A stretch of DNA of 64,000 nt from Chryseobacterium aquaeductus (GTDB taxonomy: Bacteria; Bacteroidota; Bacteroidia; Flavobacteriales; Weeksellaceae), in NCBI RefSeq assembly GCF_905175375.1, contig NZ_CAJIMS010000001.1:124001-188000 (forward strand). The letters are read 5' to 3'. Below, piece by piece: positions 1 to 8,604 of the stretch. The position numbers were made by a program, and so were the translations under genes. The notes under the pieces are model-generated. The model made no database searches and had not been told where the DNA came from. It saw nothing but the letters and a program-made list of their open reading frames with translations. The stretch's first letter is position 1. Each line of letters opens with the position of its first letter.

Positions 1-1403
1 CATGGGATTGCCTGACCTGTTGCAGATTGGCTGATTCTCAGATTAACTTCATTGTTCTGTTCATCAATAGTTTCAAAACCGACCATTGCTGTCACATCAT
101 GCTTTCCAAATTTATTATTATAAGTAAGCAACTGATTCTGCTGCAATCTTCTATAATCAGTATTTGATTCTCTTACACTAGTCAGATTAATTCCTGAAAG
201 TCTTGTAGTTGCTCCTGTTTCTGGCACATATACATCAAAAACAGGATTGTATTGTCTTTGCTTATTAAACTCAAAATTCCCTAAAAAAGTAGTTCTGAAA
301 GTAAAATTTTTCAAAAATTTGATCTCTCCATAAATGTTTCCAATCAAATTATGTCTTCTTGAAATTAGTGTATTTGCTTTACCCTGAGTTTCCACTAAAA
401 GATTTCCTAACTGAGCAGCACCCATTTCGTTGGGTAATTGATTGTACATTCCCATTTCTTCGTTATAAGGTGAAGCAATTGGTGTAGTATTCAAAGCAGC
501 CCCATATCCTAATGTTCTAGGCAAATTGTATTGCAAAGCACTGATGTTAACTCCTACTTTAATATTATCGTTAATCTTGAATTCATCGTTAATACTTAAA
601 GTAATTTTTTTCTGCTTTTCACTTTCTATAATTCCTTCTTCATATAAATAACCGATACCCAAATAGAATTTATTTTTCTCTGAACCTACATTGAAGCTAA
701 GGTTATTATTTACAATTGCTGCACCGTCATTGGTTATGAGATCAATCCAGTCTGTATTTGCATTGAATACATTATAATATTGGTATGGTGCAATTCCCTG
801 ATTGACTCTCTGCTCATCAAATAAAGTTCTGAATTGCTGACCGTTAGTCATTTCGGGCTTGTTTCCAAGAAATTTCGCTCCATAGGAAGAGTTAAAATTA
901 ATGGTAGTTCCTGATTTACCTTTTTTAGTAGTAACAATGATAACACCATTAGCTCCTTTATTACCAAAAATTGCTAAAGATGATGCATCTTTCAATACTT
1001 CCATTGACTCAATATCATTTGGATTAACAAAGTCTAAATTATCCGCGAAAATTCCGTCTACAACATATAAAGGTCTGGTATTATATCTACTTACTGTACC
1101 ACGAATTCTGACATCTGGTGCTGCACCAAGCTGTCCTTGATTTACTACCGATAGACCTGCTACTTTACCCTGCAAAGAATTAATGGGGTTTGCGTTTGGT
1201 TTATCAGCAACTTCGCTTCCGCTGACCCTAGCTATAGATCCAGTAAGATCACGTTTCTTAGCTGTTCCATACCCAATCATGACAACCTCTTCTATTTTTT
1301 GCTCTTTTGGAAGTGTGTCTTGAGGTGTTACCTGCCCGTTGGCATTCATACCGAAGTAGAGAACCGCAATCAGACAAGAATACTTTAAATTAGTTTGTTT
1401 CAT
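1..1403 (-). CDS. SusC/RagA-family TonB-dependent outer-membrane receptor (3' part outside window)
   Basis: The reading frame stays open from the ATG at 1403 to the window edge, so only about the first 467 residues are present. After a signal peptide (residues 1 to about 24) comes a TonB-box-like stretch, IEEVVMIGYGTAKKRD, then a plug domain with SLQGKVAGLSVV, DVRIRG, PLYVVDG and NPNDIESMEVLKDASS, the hallmarks of SusC/RagA receptors. Such proteins import oligosaccharides or peptides across the outer membrane with a SusD lipoprotein; a susD gene would lie beyond base 1. The usual N-terminal carboxypeptidase-like domain is missing, so the TonB box follows the signal peptide almost directly. 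The substrate cannot be told from this fragment. Confidence 0.93.
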   Translation of the reverse strand, partial: MKQTNLKYSCLIAVLYFGMNANGQVTPQDTLPKEQKIEEVVMIGYGTAKKRDLTGSIARVSGSEVADKPNANPINSLQGKVAGLSVVNQGQLGAAPDVRIRGTVSRYNTRPLYVVDGIFADNLDFVNPNDIESMEVLKDASSLAIFGNKGANGVIIVTTKKGKSGTTINFNSSYGAKFLGNKPEMTNGQQFRTLFDEQRVNQGIAPYQYYNVFNANTDWIDLITNDGAAIVNNNLSFNVGSEKNKFYLGIGYLYEEGIIESEKQKKITLSINDEFKINDNIKVGVNISALQYNLPRTLGYGAALNTTPIASPYNEEMGMYNQLPNEMGAAQLGNLLVETQGKANTLISRRHNLIGNIYGEIKFLKNFTFRTTFLGNFEFNKQRQYNPVFDVYVPETGATTRLSGINLTSVRESNTDYRRLQQNQLLTYNNKFGKHDVTAMVGFETIDEQNNEVNLRISQSATGQAIP

Positions 1404-1838
1404 ATAGTTTAATTTTATCTCATAAAAATCAAATGTGTTAAAATCGTCTCTCAAGTCGAGTATATTTTCTCAAACGAAGACTTTGGTCAAAAATATAAAA
1501 AATATCAAATGATGTTAAATTTAGTTAAAAATTTTATTAATCCTATATAATATTACGAAATATGTTAAAAAATGATAAATTTTAATACATTTCATAACGA
1601 AATATTTTGTTATAAATGATTATTTCACAATGAAGCAAAGCACCTTTCAAGGGAAATTTTGTCCGAAAATGGGAGGTGATGGGCAATTTTTAGCATTTTC
1701 CATAAATACAATGAAAATCGTTGCAAAACATGATAAATGAGCAAAATCAAATATTCTTTAAAAATCACCAAAATTTTGTTAAATATACAATTGTTTATAC
1801 CTTTGGTTCAGTATTTGACTTTGATACAAAAATTGAAA
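1404..1838. other. Intergenic region between susC-like and DUF4197 genes
   Basis: This 435-base AT-rich gap separates two divergent genes. It must hold both promoters, but I could not single out a convincing -33/-7 pair. An open frame from 1737 runs into the downstream gene, but its extra N-terminal residues look non-coding and precede a clean lipoprotein signal. I see no RNA gene or repeat. Confidence 0.5.
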
Positions 1839-2519
1839 ATGAAAAAATATATAATAGCCATTGCATTAATTGCTGGAACGGGAATTGTCATTAATACAAG
1901 CCTGCAATCTTGTTCTACACTTGCAACTTCGGATTTGGGTCTCGCAGTTATCAAACGAGTATTACTTGGCGGAATTAATAAGGGAATGAGCATTTACGGA
2001 AACAAAGAAGCCTTCCTGCAAAATAACTTGGTAGATAAAGCTCTTCCCAAACAATTGCGAGATATCAATAGCACTTTAGAAAAAATCGCTCCAGCATTGG
2101 TAGCGAAAGAAAGAGAATATATCGCTGACGCGGCAGTTTATACTGTAAATATCTCAAGACCCATTCTTGAAAATGCAGTAAACAGTCTGAATGCTCAGGA
2201 TGTGACCAGAATTATTCAAGGGGAAAAAGGGACTGCAACATTAATTTTAAAAGAAAAAACTTCTCAACAACTGATTTCTGCAATTGCTCCTAAGGTGGAA
2301 CAAGAACTAAACAAATACGGAATTGTGAAAACTATCAATACCGCTTTATCGGGAAGTAATATTTTAGGCAGTTTATTAGGAGGAGGAAGTACTAATAACG
2401 TGAATGCCGGCGGTCTCAGTATGCTTGCTTCAGAGCAGATCGTAAATGGGCTATTCAACATCATTGAAGATCACGAAAAGCAAAATTCGGCATCACTGCT
2501 GGGACCTCTTGCAAAATAA
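1839..2519 (+). CDS. DUF4197 family lipoprotein
   Basis: The protein has 226 residues from the ATG at 1839. A longer frame begins at 1737, but the inner start gives a clean signal peptide ending in the lipobox LQSC, so it is preferred. The body matches DUF4197: LLGGINKGMSIYG near the start, a conserved LPKQLRDINSTLEKI segment, and a helical second half. DUF4197 proteins are exported, alpha-helical and of unknown function. The C-terminus holds a Gly-rich stretch (LLGGGSTNN). It is divergent from the SusC-like gene and followed by a DUF493 gene 38 bases on, so the two may be co-transcribed. Confidence 0.82.
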   Translation: MKKYIIAIALIAGTGIVINTSLQSCSTLATSDLGLAVIKRVLLGGINKGMSIYGNKEAFLQNNLVDKALPKQLRDINSTLEKIAPALVAKEREYIADAAVYTVNISRPILENAVNSLNAQDVTRIIQGEKGTATLILKEKTSQQLISAIAPKVEQELNKYGIVKTINTALSGSNILGSLLGGGSTNNVNAGGLSMLASEQIVNGLFNIIEDHEKQNSASLLGPLAK

Positions 2520-2557
2520 ATAAATTTTCGTTATATTTATATAAATAAGTAGCAATA

Positions 2558-2863
2558 ATGGACATATTACAAGGAAATCAGCACGCAAATCCTGAAGAAT
2601 TTTACATCTCATTAAAAGACAAATTGGAAAGTCATCATGATTTTCCTGAAGATTATCTTTTTAAATTTATCATTCCTACAGATCAAGCTAAGCTTACAGA
2701 GATATACAGGGTTTTTGACGGAATCAAATTTACACTTGGTAACAGAGAAAGCAAAAACGGAAAATATACAGCATGTAATATCAACGCATTCGTGTTAGAT
2801 GCCGATCAGGTGATACATATCTACAAAGAAGTGGCAAAAATAGAAGGTGTGATTCTTCTATAA
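2558..2863 (+). CDS. DUF493 (YbeD-like) family protein
   Basis: This 101-residue cytoplasmic protein looks like the small ferredoxin-fold DUF493/YbeD family. It has an N-terminal EEFYISLKDKLESHHDFPEDYLFKF segment and the pattern FVLDADQVIHIYKEVAKIEGVILL at the end (shown here in part only: DADQVIHIYKEVAKIEG). The family is widespread and its biochemical role is not settled; a regulatory or ligand-binding role has been suggested from the fold. It ends just before a strong intrinsic terminator, so it is probably the last gene of a short two-gene unit with the DUF4197 gene. Confidence 0.8.
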   Translation: MDILQGNQHANPEEFYISLKDKLESHHDFPEDYLFKFIIPTDQAKLTEIYRVFDGIKFTLGNRESKNGKYTACNINAFVLDADQVIHIYKEVAKIEGVILL

Positions 2864-2871
2864 ACTCAATG

Positions 2872-2899
2872 AAAAAAGTCAGCGATTGCTGACTTTTTT
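2872..2899. terminator. Bidirectional intrinsic terminator
   Basis: A perfect 12-bp stem (AAAAAAGTCAGC, loop GATT, GCTGACTTTTTT) sits between two convergent genes, ending the DUF493 gene on the plus strand and the ArsC-like gene on the minus strand. The A and T runs serve as U-tracts in both directions. Confidence 0.9.
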
Positions 2900-2908
2900 A
2901 TTATCTAT

Positions 2909-3259
2909 TTACTGCTCTATAAAAAATTTCACATTTTCTACCGGTCGTCCCAACATCGCTACGGAACCTTTTATAAGAATCGGCCTTTGAATCAGCGATG
3001 GATTTTCAGATAAAATCTGTAACCACTCATCTTCTGAAAGATCTTTACCGGCGTATTTTTCCAAAAATAGTTTTTCTTCTTTTCTGATGATGTGAGACAC
3101 ATTTTCGTTCAGTTTTTTCAGCACGGTTTTTAGTTCCAAAACACTAAGCGGATCTTCGATCATGTTAATAATTTCAAACGGAACTCCGTTTTCGTCTAAA
3201 TACTCTAAGACGGCATTTGATTTTGAGCAATTTCCGTTGTGCAGAACTTTTACCAACAT
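2909..3259 (-). CDS. ArsC/Spx-family arsenate reductase-like protein
   Basis: The 116 residues have the thioredoxin-fold ArsC pattern: HNGNCSKSNAV near the N-terminus with the catalytic Cys at residue 11, and NPSLIQRPILIKG and MLGRP toward the C-terminus, where Arg residues would bind an oxyanion. The length fits glutaredoxin-linked ArsC proteins. Family members reduce arsenate to arsenite with glutathione or thioredoxin, but many Bacteroidota homologues sit outside ars operons and may have other redox roles. No arsR or arsB is nearby, so real arsenate activity is uncertain. Confidence 0.82.
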   Translation of the reverse strand: MLVKVLHNGNCSKSNAVLEYLDENGVPFEIINMIEDPLSVLELKTVLKKLNENVSHIIRKEEKLFLEKYAGKDLSEDEWLQILSENPSLIQRPILIKGSVAMLGRPVENVKFFIEQ

Positions 3260-3333
3260 TTTTATTTTTTTATTAAATCTTTCTGGTCTAAAACAAATTC
3301 GGCACCAAAAACAAAAAAAGTTTAATTTATACG

Positions 3334-3948
3334 TTAAAACAAACCGTTTAGTTCAGTTTCTATCTTTTCTAAAATAGATCCGAAATCTTCAGGCTTTTCT
3401 ACAAAATCAAGATCATCAACGTCAATGATCAGAAGTTTACCTTCTGTATAATTCGAGATCCATTTATCGTACTTCTGATTCAACTTTGAAAGATATTCTA
3501 TACTGATTGAAGCCTCATACTCACGTCCTCGCTTATAAATTTTCTTTACCAGATTGGGAACATCAGACTTTAAGTAAATCAACAGATCCGGAGCTGAAAC
3601 AAAAGTTTTCATCAAATCAAAAAGAGAAGCATAGTTTTTAAAATCTCTATCCGAAAGAAGTTTCATATCATTCAGATTTTCTGCAAAAATATGGGCATCT
3701 TCGTAGATTGTACGATCCTGAATAATGTTTTTACCACTGTCTCTTATTTCTTTCACCTGTCGGAATCTGCTTCCCAGAAAATAAATCTGAAGGGCAAAAC
3801 TCCATTTGCTCATATCTGCATAAAAATCTTCTAAATAAGGATTGTGGTCTACATCTTCAAACTGCGCATCCCAACCGTAATGCTTTGCCAACATGGTGGT
3901 AAGCGTAGTTTTTCCTGCTCCAATATTTCCGGTAACTGCAATATGCAT
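3334..3948 (-). CDS. Deoxynucleoside kinase (dAK/dGK family)
   Basis: This 204-residue protein starts with a Walker A loop, GNIGAGKTTL (residues 7-16). It carries the substrate-site Glu in QFEDVDHNPYL and the DRTIYEDAHIF motif that is typical of deoxynucleoside kinases; a lid-like segment with RGREYE follows. The enzyme phosphorylates deoxyadenosine, deoxyguanosine or deoxycytidine for nucleotide salvage in the cytoplasm. It is transcribed toward the ArsC-like gene with a 74-base gap. Specificity for one base cannot be read from the sequence. Confidence 0.88.
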   Translation of the reverse strand: MHIAVTGNIGAGKTTLTTMLAKHYGWDAQFEDVDHNPYLEDFYADMSKWSFALQIYFLGSRFRQVKEIRDSGKNIIQDRTIYEDAHIFAENLNDMKLLSDRDFKNYASLFDLMKTFVSAPDLLIYLKSDVPNLVKKIYKRGREYEASISIEYLSKLNQKYDKWISNYTEGKLLIIDVDDLDFVEKPEDFGSILEKIETELNGLF

Positions 3949-3991
3949 ACTTTGTCTTCTGTATTATTTATTTTTAAAACTTCTTCAAAAA

Positions 3992-4915
3992 CTAAAAACC
4001 AAGATCCTGAATTTCATCCAAAAGTTTGAGCAAATCAGGCTGTTCAGAATTTTCTTTTATGATTTCATCCACCGTTTTTTCCGTATCATTTTTAGGACTT
4101 TCAATCGCTTGCTGTACATTAGCATCTTTAATCTTATCGAGGTTGTAAAGATAAAGTTTGTTGCCTTTGATTTCAAAATAAGTGAGCGAGTTTTTTTCCA
4201 CAATTTGTGCTTCCGGATCGCCAAATATTTTCGTCAGATCTTTCTCCGGAAAATATTTTAAAACAGAATTTGTGGTCATTACTAGAATGAATTCGTTTTC
4301 TCTTCTTAATCTTTTTCCGTTTTCAACGGGAGCTTCAAAAAGTTTTTCAAATTTTAAAGTATAAATTTTGAACTGTGTTTTGGTTAAAATATAAACTTTG
4401 TTTTCATAAACCAAAAGATCAATCAAATCATCAAAACTAGCATCAAATGTATATGAATTGATGGTAGTATCATTTCTGAAATTGTACTGAAGTAGGCGTT
4501 TGGCACTCTCATCCAACAGCCAGATTTGTTGCAAATCTTCAGCGTAAGCATGTTTGATAAAAGTAAATTTTTGTTTAAAATCTATCTTTTGAATTTCATT
4601 TAAATTCTGATCAACAAATTTCATTTCCTGTGCATTTTCTGAAAAAAGAGCAATGCTTAAAGGATTTTGAACTCCCTGAACTCTAAACGGAACGGTAAAC
4701 ATCATTTTACCAAGCTGTTTACCTAAAGAATCATATTTTGTAAAGCTAAAATCTTTATTTTTATATAAGTAAACACTTCCGTAATCATCTACAAACAAAT
4801 CTCTTACCTCTTTTATTCGTAGAGTATCAAACGGAAGAACCCTCTGCGCAGAAATTGAGCAGAAAATAAGAACGAATAAGACTGTACATATTTTCAAAAA
4901 AAACTTTTTTACCAA
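3992..4915 (-). CDS. Secreted protein with a propeller-like repeat pattern, unknown function
   Basis: A 307-residue protein with an N-terminal signal peptide (FFLKICTVLFVLIFCSISAQ). The frame has no upstream ATG before a stop; TTG at 4915 is the start that keeps the signal peptide whole, so a TTG start is inferred. Repeated short beta-type segments (VYLYKNKDFSFTKYDSLGK, IWLLDESAKRLLQYNF, VYILTKTQFKIYTL) suggest a propeller-like fold in the periplasm or at the surface. The C-terminus is acidic and helical. Similar uncharacterised proteins are common in flavobacteria. It lies 43 bases upstream of the deoxynucleoside kinase gene and could share its transcript. Confidence 0.72.
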   Translation of the reverse strand: MVKKFFLKICTVLFVLIFCSISAQRVLPFDTLRIKEVRDLFVDDYGSVYLYKNKDFSFTKYDSLGKQLGKMMFTVPFRVQGVQNPLSIALFSENAQEMKFVDQNLNEIQKIDFKQKFTFIKHAYAEDLQQIWLLDESAKRLLQYNFRNDTTINSYTFDASFDDLIDLLVYENKVYILTKTQFKIYTLKFEKLFEAPVENGKRLRRENEFILVMTTNSVLKYFPEKDLTKIFGDPEAQIVEKNSLTYFEIKGNKLYLYNLDKIKDANVQQAIESPKNDTEKTVDEIIKENSEQPDLLKLLDEIQDLGF

Positions 4916-4916
4916 C

Positions 4917-4942
4917 GATAGCGCTCCATAAGGAACGCTACC
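4917..4942 (-). promoter_or_regulatory. Strong hairpin abutting the TTG start codon
   Basis: On the minus strand an 11-bp stem (GGTAGCGTTCC, loop TTAT, GGAGCGCTATC, two G-U wobbles in RNA) ends one base before the TTG start at 4915. It has no U-tract, so a simple terminator for the upstream cyclotransferase gene is less likely than an effect on translation start or RNA stability. The role is inferred only. Confidence 0.45.
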
Positions 4943-4985
4943 AATTTACATACTTTATTGTATAGAACGTGAGATTAAGTAATAA

Positions 4986-6008
4986 TTATTTAATCGCAAT
5001 TTCATATATTTTTGACCAGTTTTTTCCGGTTATTAACATATTATCTTCTTTAAAAGCAATACCATTTAAAACATCATCATTTCCTTTTGTATTTTGTTTT
5101 GCTAAATCTGAGAAATCGAACTTCCCTACTACTTCCCCGTTTGATGGGTTAATTTTTAATATTATTGGTTTTTGCCAGACATTCGCATAAATGAAGCCTT
5201 TATGATACTCTAATTCATTAATCATATCATAAACCTGAGTATTTCCTGCTACAGATATAAATTTATCCATCTTTGAAGGATCGGCAGGATTCAGAAAATA
5301 AATATTCTTGGTACCATCTGAAACAATCAAATGTTTTTGGTCAGTAGTCATTCCCCATCCTTCACCAATAACATTTGGGTAAGGAAATTCACCGATAATT
5401 TCAAAAGTATTTTTATCGTAAATAAATCCTTTTTTATTTTTATATGTTAACTGATAAATTTTATTTCCAAGACTGGAAATACCTTCAGAAAAAATAGTAT
5501 CTGGTTGCTTTACTTCTTTTAGAACTACCTGTTGCCCTAGATCATATTTCATCAATTTAGATGATCCTTCTTGACCTACACTTTCATATACAGTATTTCC
5601 TTCAAGATAAAAACCTTCTGTAAAACTTTTTACATCATGTGGATATTCTGCAACAACTGAATATGAAATAATTGTTTCTGGAGTTTTTGCAAATACATTG
5701 ATCGTAGCATCCTGATACAAAGTTTCGCCACCTTTTGTTTTGATATTAAAAGTAACGGCATTGTCTCCCAGCGTAAAATATTTAGAATCTACAACCAAAT
5801 TTGAAGTTTCTTTATCACCAAAACTTATTGTAACATTTTCTACATTATCTAAAACATCTTTCGGAAGATCCAACTTATCACCAAAATGATATCCTTTGGC
5901 TTCCATCGCATTATTATAATCAACTAATGCATTAAGTATTTTTTCGTCTTTGTTGCAAGACACAAGCAACAAAAGCACTGCGAAACCTGCAATTATTTTA
6001 TTTTTCAT
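4986..6008 (-). CDS. Glutaminyl-peptide cyclotransferase, lipoprotein
   Basis: The protein has 340 residues with a lipoprotein signal (FAVLLLLVSCNKDE). Residues about 30-110 form a beta-rich N-terminal domain, and about 115-340 match the five-bladed-propeller glutamine cyclotransferase family: SFTEGFYLEGNTVYESVGQ, QLTYKNKKGFIYD, GEGWGMTTDQKHLIVSDGT, INELEYHKGFIYANVW and DDVLNGIAF. Such enzymes convert N-terminal Gln of exported proteins to pyroglutamate, which in Bacteroidota is important because many signal peptidase sites leave Gln as first residue (several proteins here end their signal with AQ). It would act in the periplasm on the membrane. Confidence 0.88.
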   Translation of the reverse strand: MKNKIIAGFAVLLLLVSCNKDEKILNALVDYNNAMEAKGYHFGDKLDLPKDVLDNVENVTISFGDKETSNLVVDSKYFTLGDNAVTFNIKTKGGETLYQDATINVFAKTPETIISYSVVAEYPHDVKSFTEGFYLEGNTVYESVGQEGSSKLMKYDLGQQVVLKEVKQPDTIFSEGISSLGNKIYQLTYKNKKGFIYDKNTFEIIGEFPYPNVIGEGWGMTTDQKHLIVSDGTKNIYFLNPADPSKMDKFISVAGNTQVYDMINELEYHKGFIYANVWQKPIILKINPSNGEVVGKFDFSDLAKQNTKGNDDVLNGIAFKEDNMLITGKNWSKIYEIAIK

Positions 6009-6045
6009 TATAATTTCTAAAATATTTCTCCAAAAATAGCAAAAT

Positions 6046-6426
6046 TTATTCCTCTGTACTAATTTCGTTTATCGCTTGCCCAAATTGCAGGATATAGCCA
6101 TTGTTGTCATAGATCGCAAATTCGCGCATTCCCCATGCAAAATTTTCAATTCTGTAACAAATTTTTGTTATGGTATTCAAATCTTCCCAAAGTTCATTTA
6201 CATTACTGATATTAAAATAAAAAGAACCAGAAAAACCAATTTTCCCGATGCTAGTTTTATGTTTTGGTAAAGTAAGCATGATTTTCACTTTGTCTTTCTC
6301 AATGAAAGCCCAATGCTCTTTTGAGTTGGCATCAATAAGAGAAAATCCCAGAACATGAGTATAAAACCCGATAGATTCTTCCAAATTATCAGTCCATATT
6401 ACAGGGAAGAGAGAATTAAATTTCAT
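6046..6426 (-). CDS. VOC (glyoxalase/bleomycin-resistance fold) protein
   Basis: The 126 residues show the beta-alpha-beta-beta-beta module of the vicinal oxygen chelate superfamily: an N-terminal PVIWTDNLEESIGFYTHVLG and a C-terminal MREFAIYDNNGYILQFGQ. These proteins bind metals, antibiotics or small substrates as dimers. A specific substrate is not readable. It directly follows an SRPBCC gene with a 2-base gap, a common pairing of small stress or detoxification genes in soil bacteria. Confidence 0.8.
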   Translation of the reverse strand: MKFNSLFPVIWTDNLEESIGFYTHVLGFSLIDANSKEHWAFIEKDKVKIMLTLPKHKTSIGKIGFSGSFYFNISNVNELWEDLNTITKICYRIENFAWGMREFAIYDNNGYILQFGQAINEISTEE

Positions 6427-6428
6427 AA

Positions 6429-6854
6429 CTATTTTTCCAAATATAATTTGAGACTTTGTCCCAAAATTTCATTCCAACCTTGCGTGAAATTTTCAGAAGA
6501 AAAACCATCACCCAGATCCTTTAATTTTTCTAAACCTTCATGGGTTAACACCACCAAAGTTCCGTCTACATCAGATTCTAAATTCCAGGTAACAATCGTT
6601 TTTTCTTCAGAAAATGAAGGATAAAACCATGAATACTTTAATTTTTGATTCGGAACAACTTTCAAAATTTCAATTCTATGAAGATATTTTTTTTCTTCTC
6701 CAGGTTCATAAAAGTCGAAAGATTTTCCTGCCTCAGCTTCAAAATCTTTAATAGCAAAATACCATAATGGCAATTCGTCTTTATCGGTCAGCGCTTTCCA
6801 AACTTTTTCTATGGAGGCATTGATTTTCTTTCTGATGACAATTGGAGTTTCCAT
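6429..6854 (-). CDS. SRPBCC/AHSA1-family protein
   Basis: From the ATG at 6854 the protein has 141 residues; a longer frame would need a TTG start. It opens with the typical INASIEKVWKALTDKDELPLWYF segment (key part: VWKALTDKDELPLW) and ends with GWNEILGQSLKLYLEK, the helix-grip fold pattern of activator-of-Hsp90-like START proteins. These bind hydrophobic ligands in a large pocket; no partner is known here. It is close to and probably co-transcribed with the VOC gene downstream. Confidence 0.82.
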   Translation of the reverse strand: METPIVIRKKINASIEKVWKALTDKDELPLWYFAIKDFEAEAGKSFDFYEPGEEKKYLHRIEILKVVPNQKLKYSWFYPSFSEEKTIVTWNLESDVDGTLVVLTHEGLEKLKDLGDGFSSENFTQGWNEILGQSLKLYLEK

Positions 6855-6934
6855 GTGAACTTTTTTTAATTTAATTAAACATTTGTACAAACCATCATTT
6901 TTACCAACTCATCTGTACAAACGGAAGAGGTTTT

Positions 6935-8548
6935 TTAGGAATGAGTAAATCCTGTAATTTTTGCCTCATCAAAATCAAGCTGCATTTCTACAGTTCTCAT
7001 CACATGGTCATCGAATACTTTTTCACGTTTCATACGGTGAAGTTCGTTTCTCTGAGCCTGAATCAGTTGTCTGATCACATCTTTGTTTTCATTCATTGCC
7101 GTTACGTAATCTCCTGTAGATGCCATGCACTGAGATTTATCTGCCATCATCATCATTTCATTTTCCAGCTTATGTTTTTGATGGCGTATCATACTGTTGG
7201 TTTCCGTCAATTCAGAAAAATCTGATTCTAATTTTTGTAAAGCAGTTTCTTTGAGTTTCCTCATTAGGATAACTTCCTGTTTTTCTTCCGGCAGTTCGCT
7301 TCCGCCATCACTTACTTTTAGCAATTTTAAAATTGGTGAAAGCATCAGACCTTGCCCCACTAAAGTTATCAAAATTATCACGAAAGTCACGAATAAAATA
7401 ATATTACGATGCGGAAATGCGTCTCCGTTTGGTAAAAATGCGGGAATTGAAAGTGCCGCAGCCAAAGAAACTACTCCACGCATTGCTGCAAAACTAATAA
7501 TAAATGGTTCTCGCCAATCGGGTTTAGGATTTTCCTTTCTTAATTTTTTAGATAAAAACCATGGAAAATACATAATGGCATAACTGTAAAATAATCTGGT
7601 GAAAATAATTGCTCCACCGATGACGATACTATAGAAAACACCTTCTGAGATGGTATAATCCTTCATTGCAGCAACCACAATCGGTAATTCTAAACCAATT
7701 AAAATAAAAATAATGGTATTCATCAGAAAAATCAAAACACTCCATACGTTTCCGGATTGAATTCTAGTCGTATGACTGAGATAACAGTGCGAGTTGTAAG
7801 ACATCAGCAATCCACCAGCAACCACCGACAATACACCTGAAAAGTGGAAATGTTCTGCACCGATATACAAAATATAAGGTACAATGAGGGTAATGACTGT
7901 ATCAATATTTGAATTGGAAGGAATGAGTCTTAAAAAGAATCCGAACAACAAGCCTAACGCAATCCCGATCGCAATTCCTCCTAGTGCCATACTGAAAAAA
8001 TCACCAATTGCATCTCTCCAGATAAACTGTCCGGAAATCACTGCAGCTAAGGCAAATTTAAATACAATTAAACTCGAAGCATCGTTGATTAAGCTTTCAC
8101 CTTCCAAAATACTTGTAATTTTCTTGGGAATTTTCATGTGTTTCAAAACAGAAGTTGCAGCAACCGCATCCGGAGGAGAATTGACTCCACCCAACAAAAA
8201 TCCCATTGCAACGGTAAGTCCCGGAATAATTGATGAAGAAAGGTATGCAACCACAATCGAGGTCAGAAAAACCAATCCAAATGCCATTGAAAAAATCTGC
8301 TTTCGCCATTTATGAAAATCCTGCCACGAGGTAAACCATGCAGCCTCGAATAAAATCGGCGGAAGAAAAATCAGGAAAACCAAATCTGGTTCAATCTCAA
8401 TATGTGGCATTCCCGGAACAAGACTGATGATCAATCCTGCGATCACAAGAAAAATGGGATAAGCAACTTTAAGTTTTTGCCCAATCATGACGAGTATCAT
8501 TACAGACAGTAAAACTGCAATTGATATGATGACGTATGTATGAATCAT
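6935..8548 (-). CDS. CPA1-family Na+/H+ antiporter
   Basis: This 537-residue inner-membrane protein has about twelve hydrophobic segments in residues 1-410 and a charged cytoplasmic tail from about 415 on. Diagnostic motifs are GVNSPPDAVAATS and GESLINDASSLIVFK (the Asn-Asp pair of the transport site) and a late FAAMRGVVSLAAAL. The family exchanges Na+ (or K+) for protons, helping with pH and salt balance. The helical tail (KLKETALQKLESDFSELTE) may be regulatory. It is followed on the same strand, 56 bases upstream in gene order, by a bestrophin channel gene. Confidence 0.92.
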   Translation of the reverse strand: MIHTYVIISIAVLLSVMILVMIGQKLKVAYPIFLVIAGLIISLVPGMPHIEIEPDLVFLIFLPPILFEAAWFTSWQDFHKWRKQIFSMAFGLVFLTSIVVAYLSSSIIPGLTVAMGFLLGGVNSPPDAVAATSVLKHMKIPKKITSILEGESLINDASSLIVFKFALAAVISGQFIWRDAIGDFFSMALGGIAIGIALGLLFGFFLRLIPSNSNIDTVITLIVPYILYIGAEHFHFSGVLSVVAGGLLMSYNSHCYLSHTTRIQSGNVWSVLIFLMNTIIFILIGLELPIVVAAMKDYTISEGVFYSIVIGGAIIFTRLFYSYAIMYFPWFLSKKLRKENPKPDWREPFIISFAAMRGVVSLAAALSIPAFLPNGDAFPHRNIILFVTFVIILITLVGQGLMLSPILKLLKVSDGGSELPEEKQEVILMRKLKETALQKLESDFSELTETNSMIRHQKHKLENEMMMMADKSQCMASTGDYVTAMNENKDVIRQLIQAQRNELHRMKREKVFDDHVMRTVEMQLDFDEAKITGFTHS

Positions 8549-8604
8549 TGATTTATTATTAATTTTCGTTTGGCTTATCGTTAAAGCTCTTAGATAATGA
8601 TCTT

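Noticed and set aside
1737..1838. N-terminal extension of the DUF4197 lipoprotein
   Set aside because: It has low-complexity composition and would bury the lipoprotein signal; the ATG at 1839 fits better.
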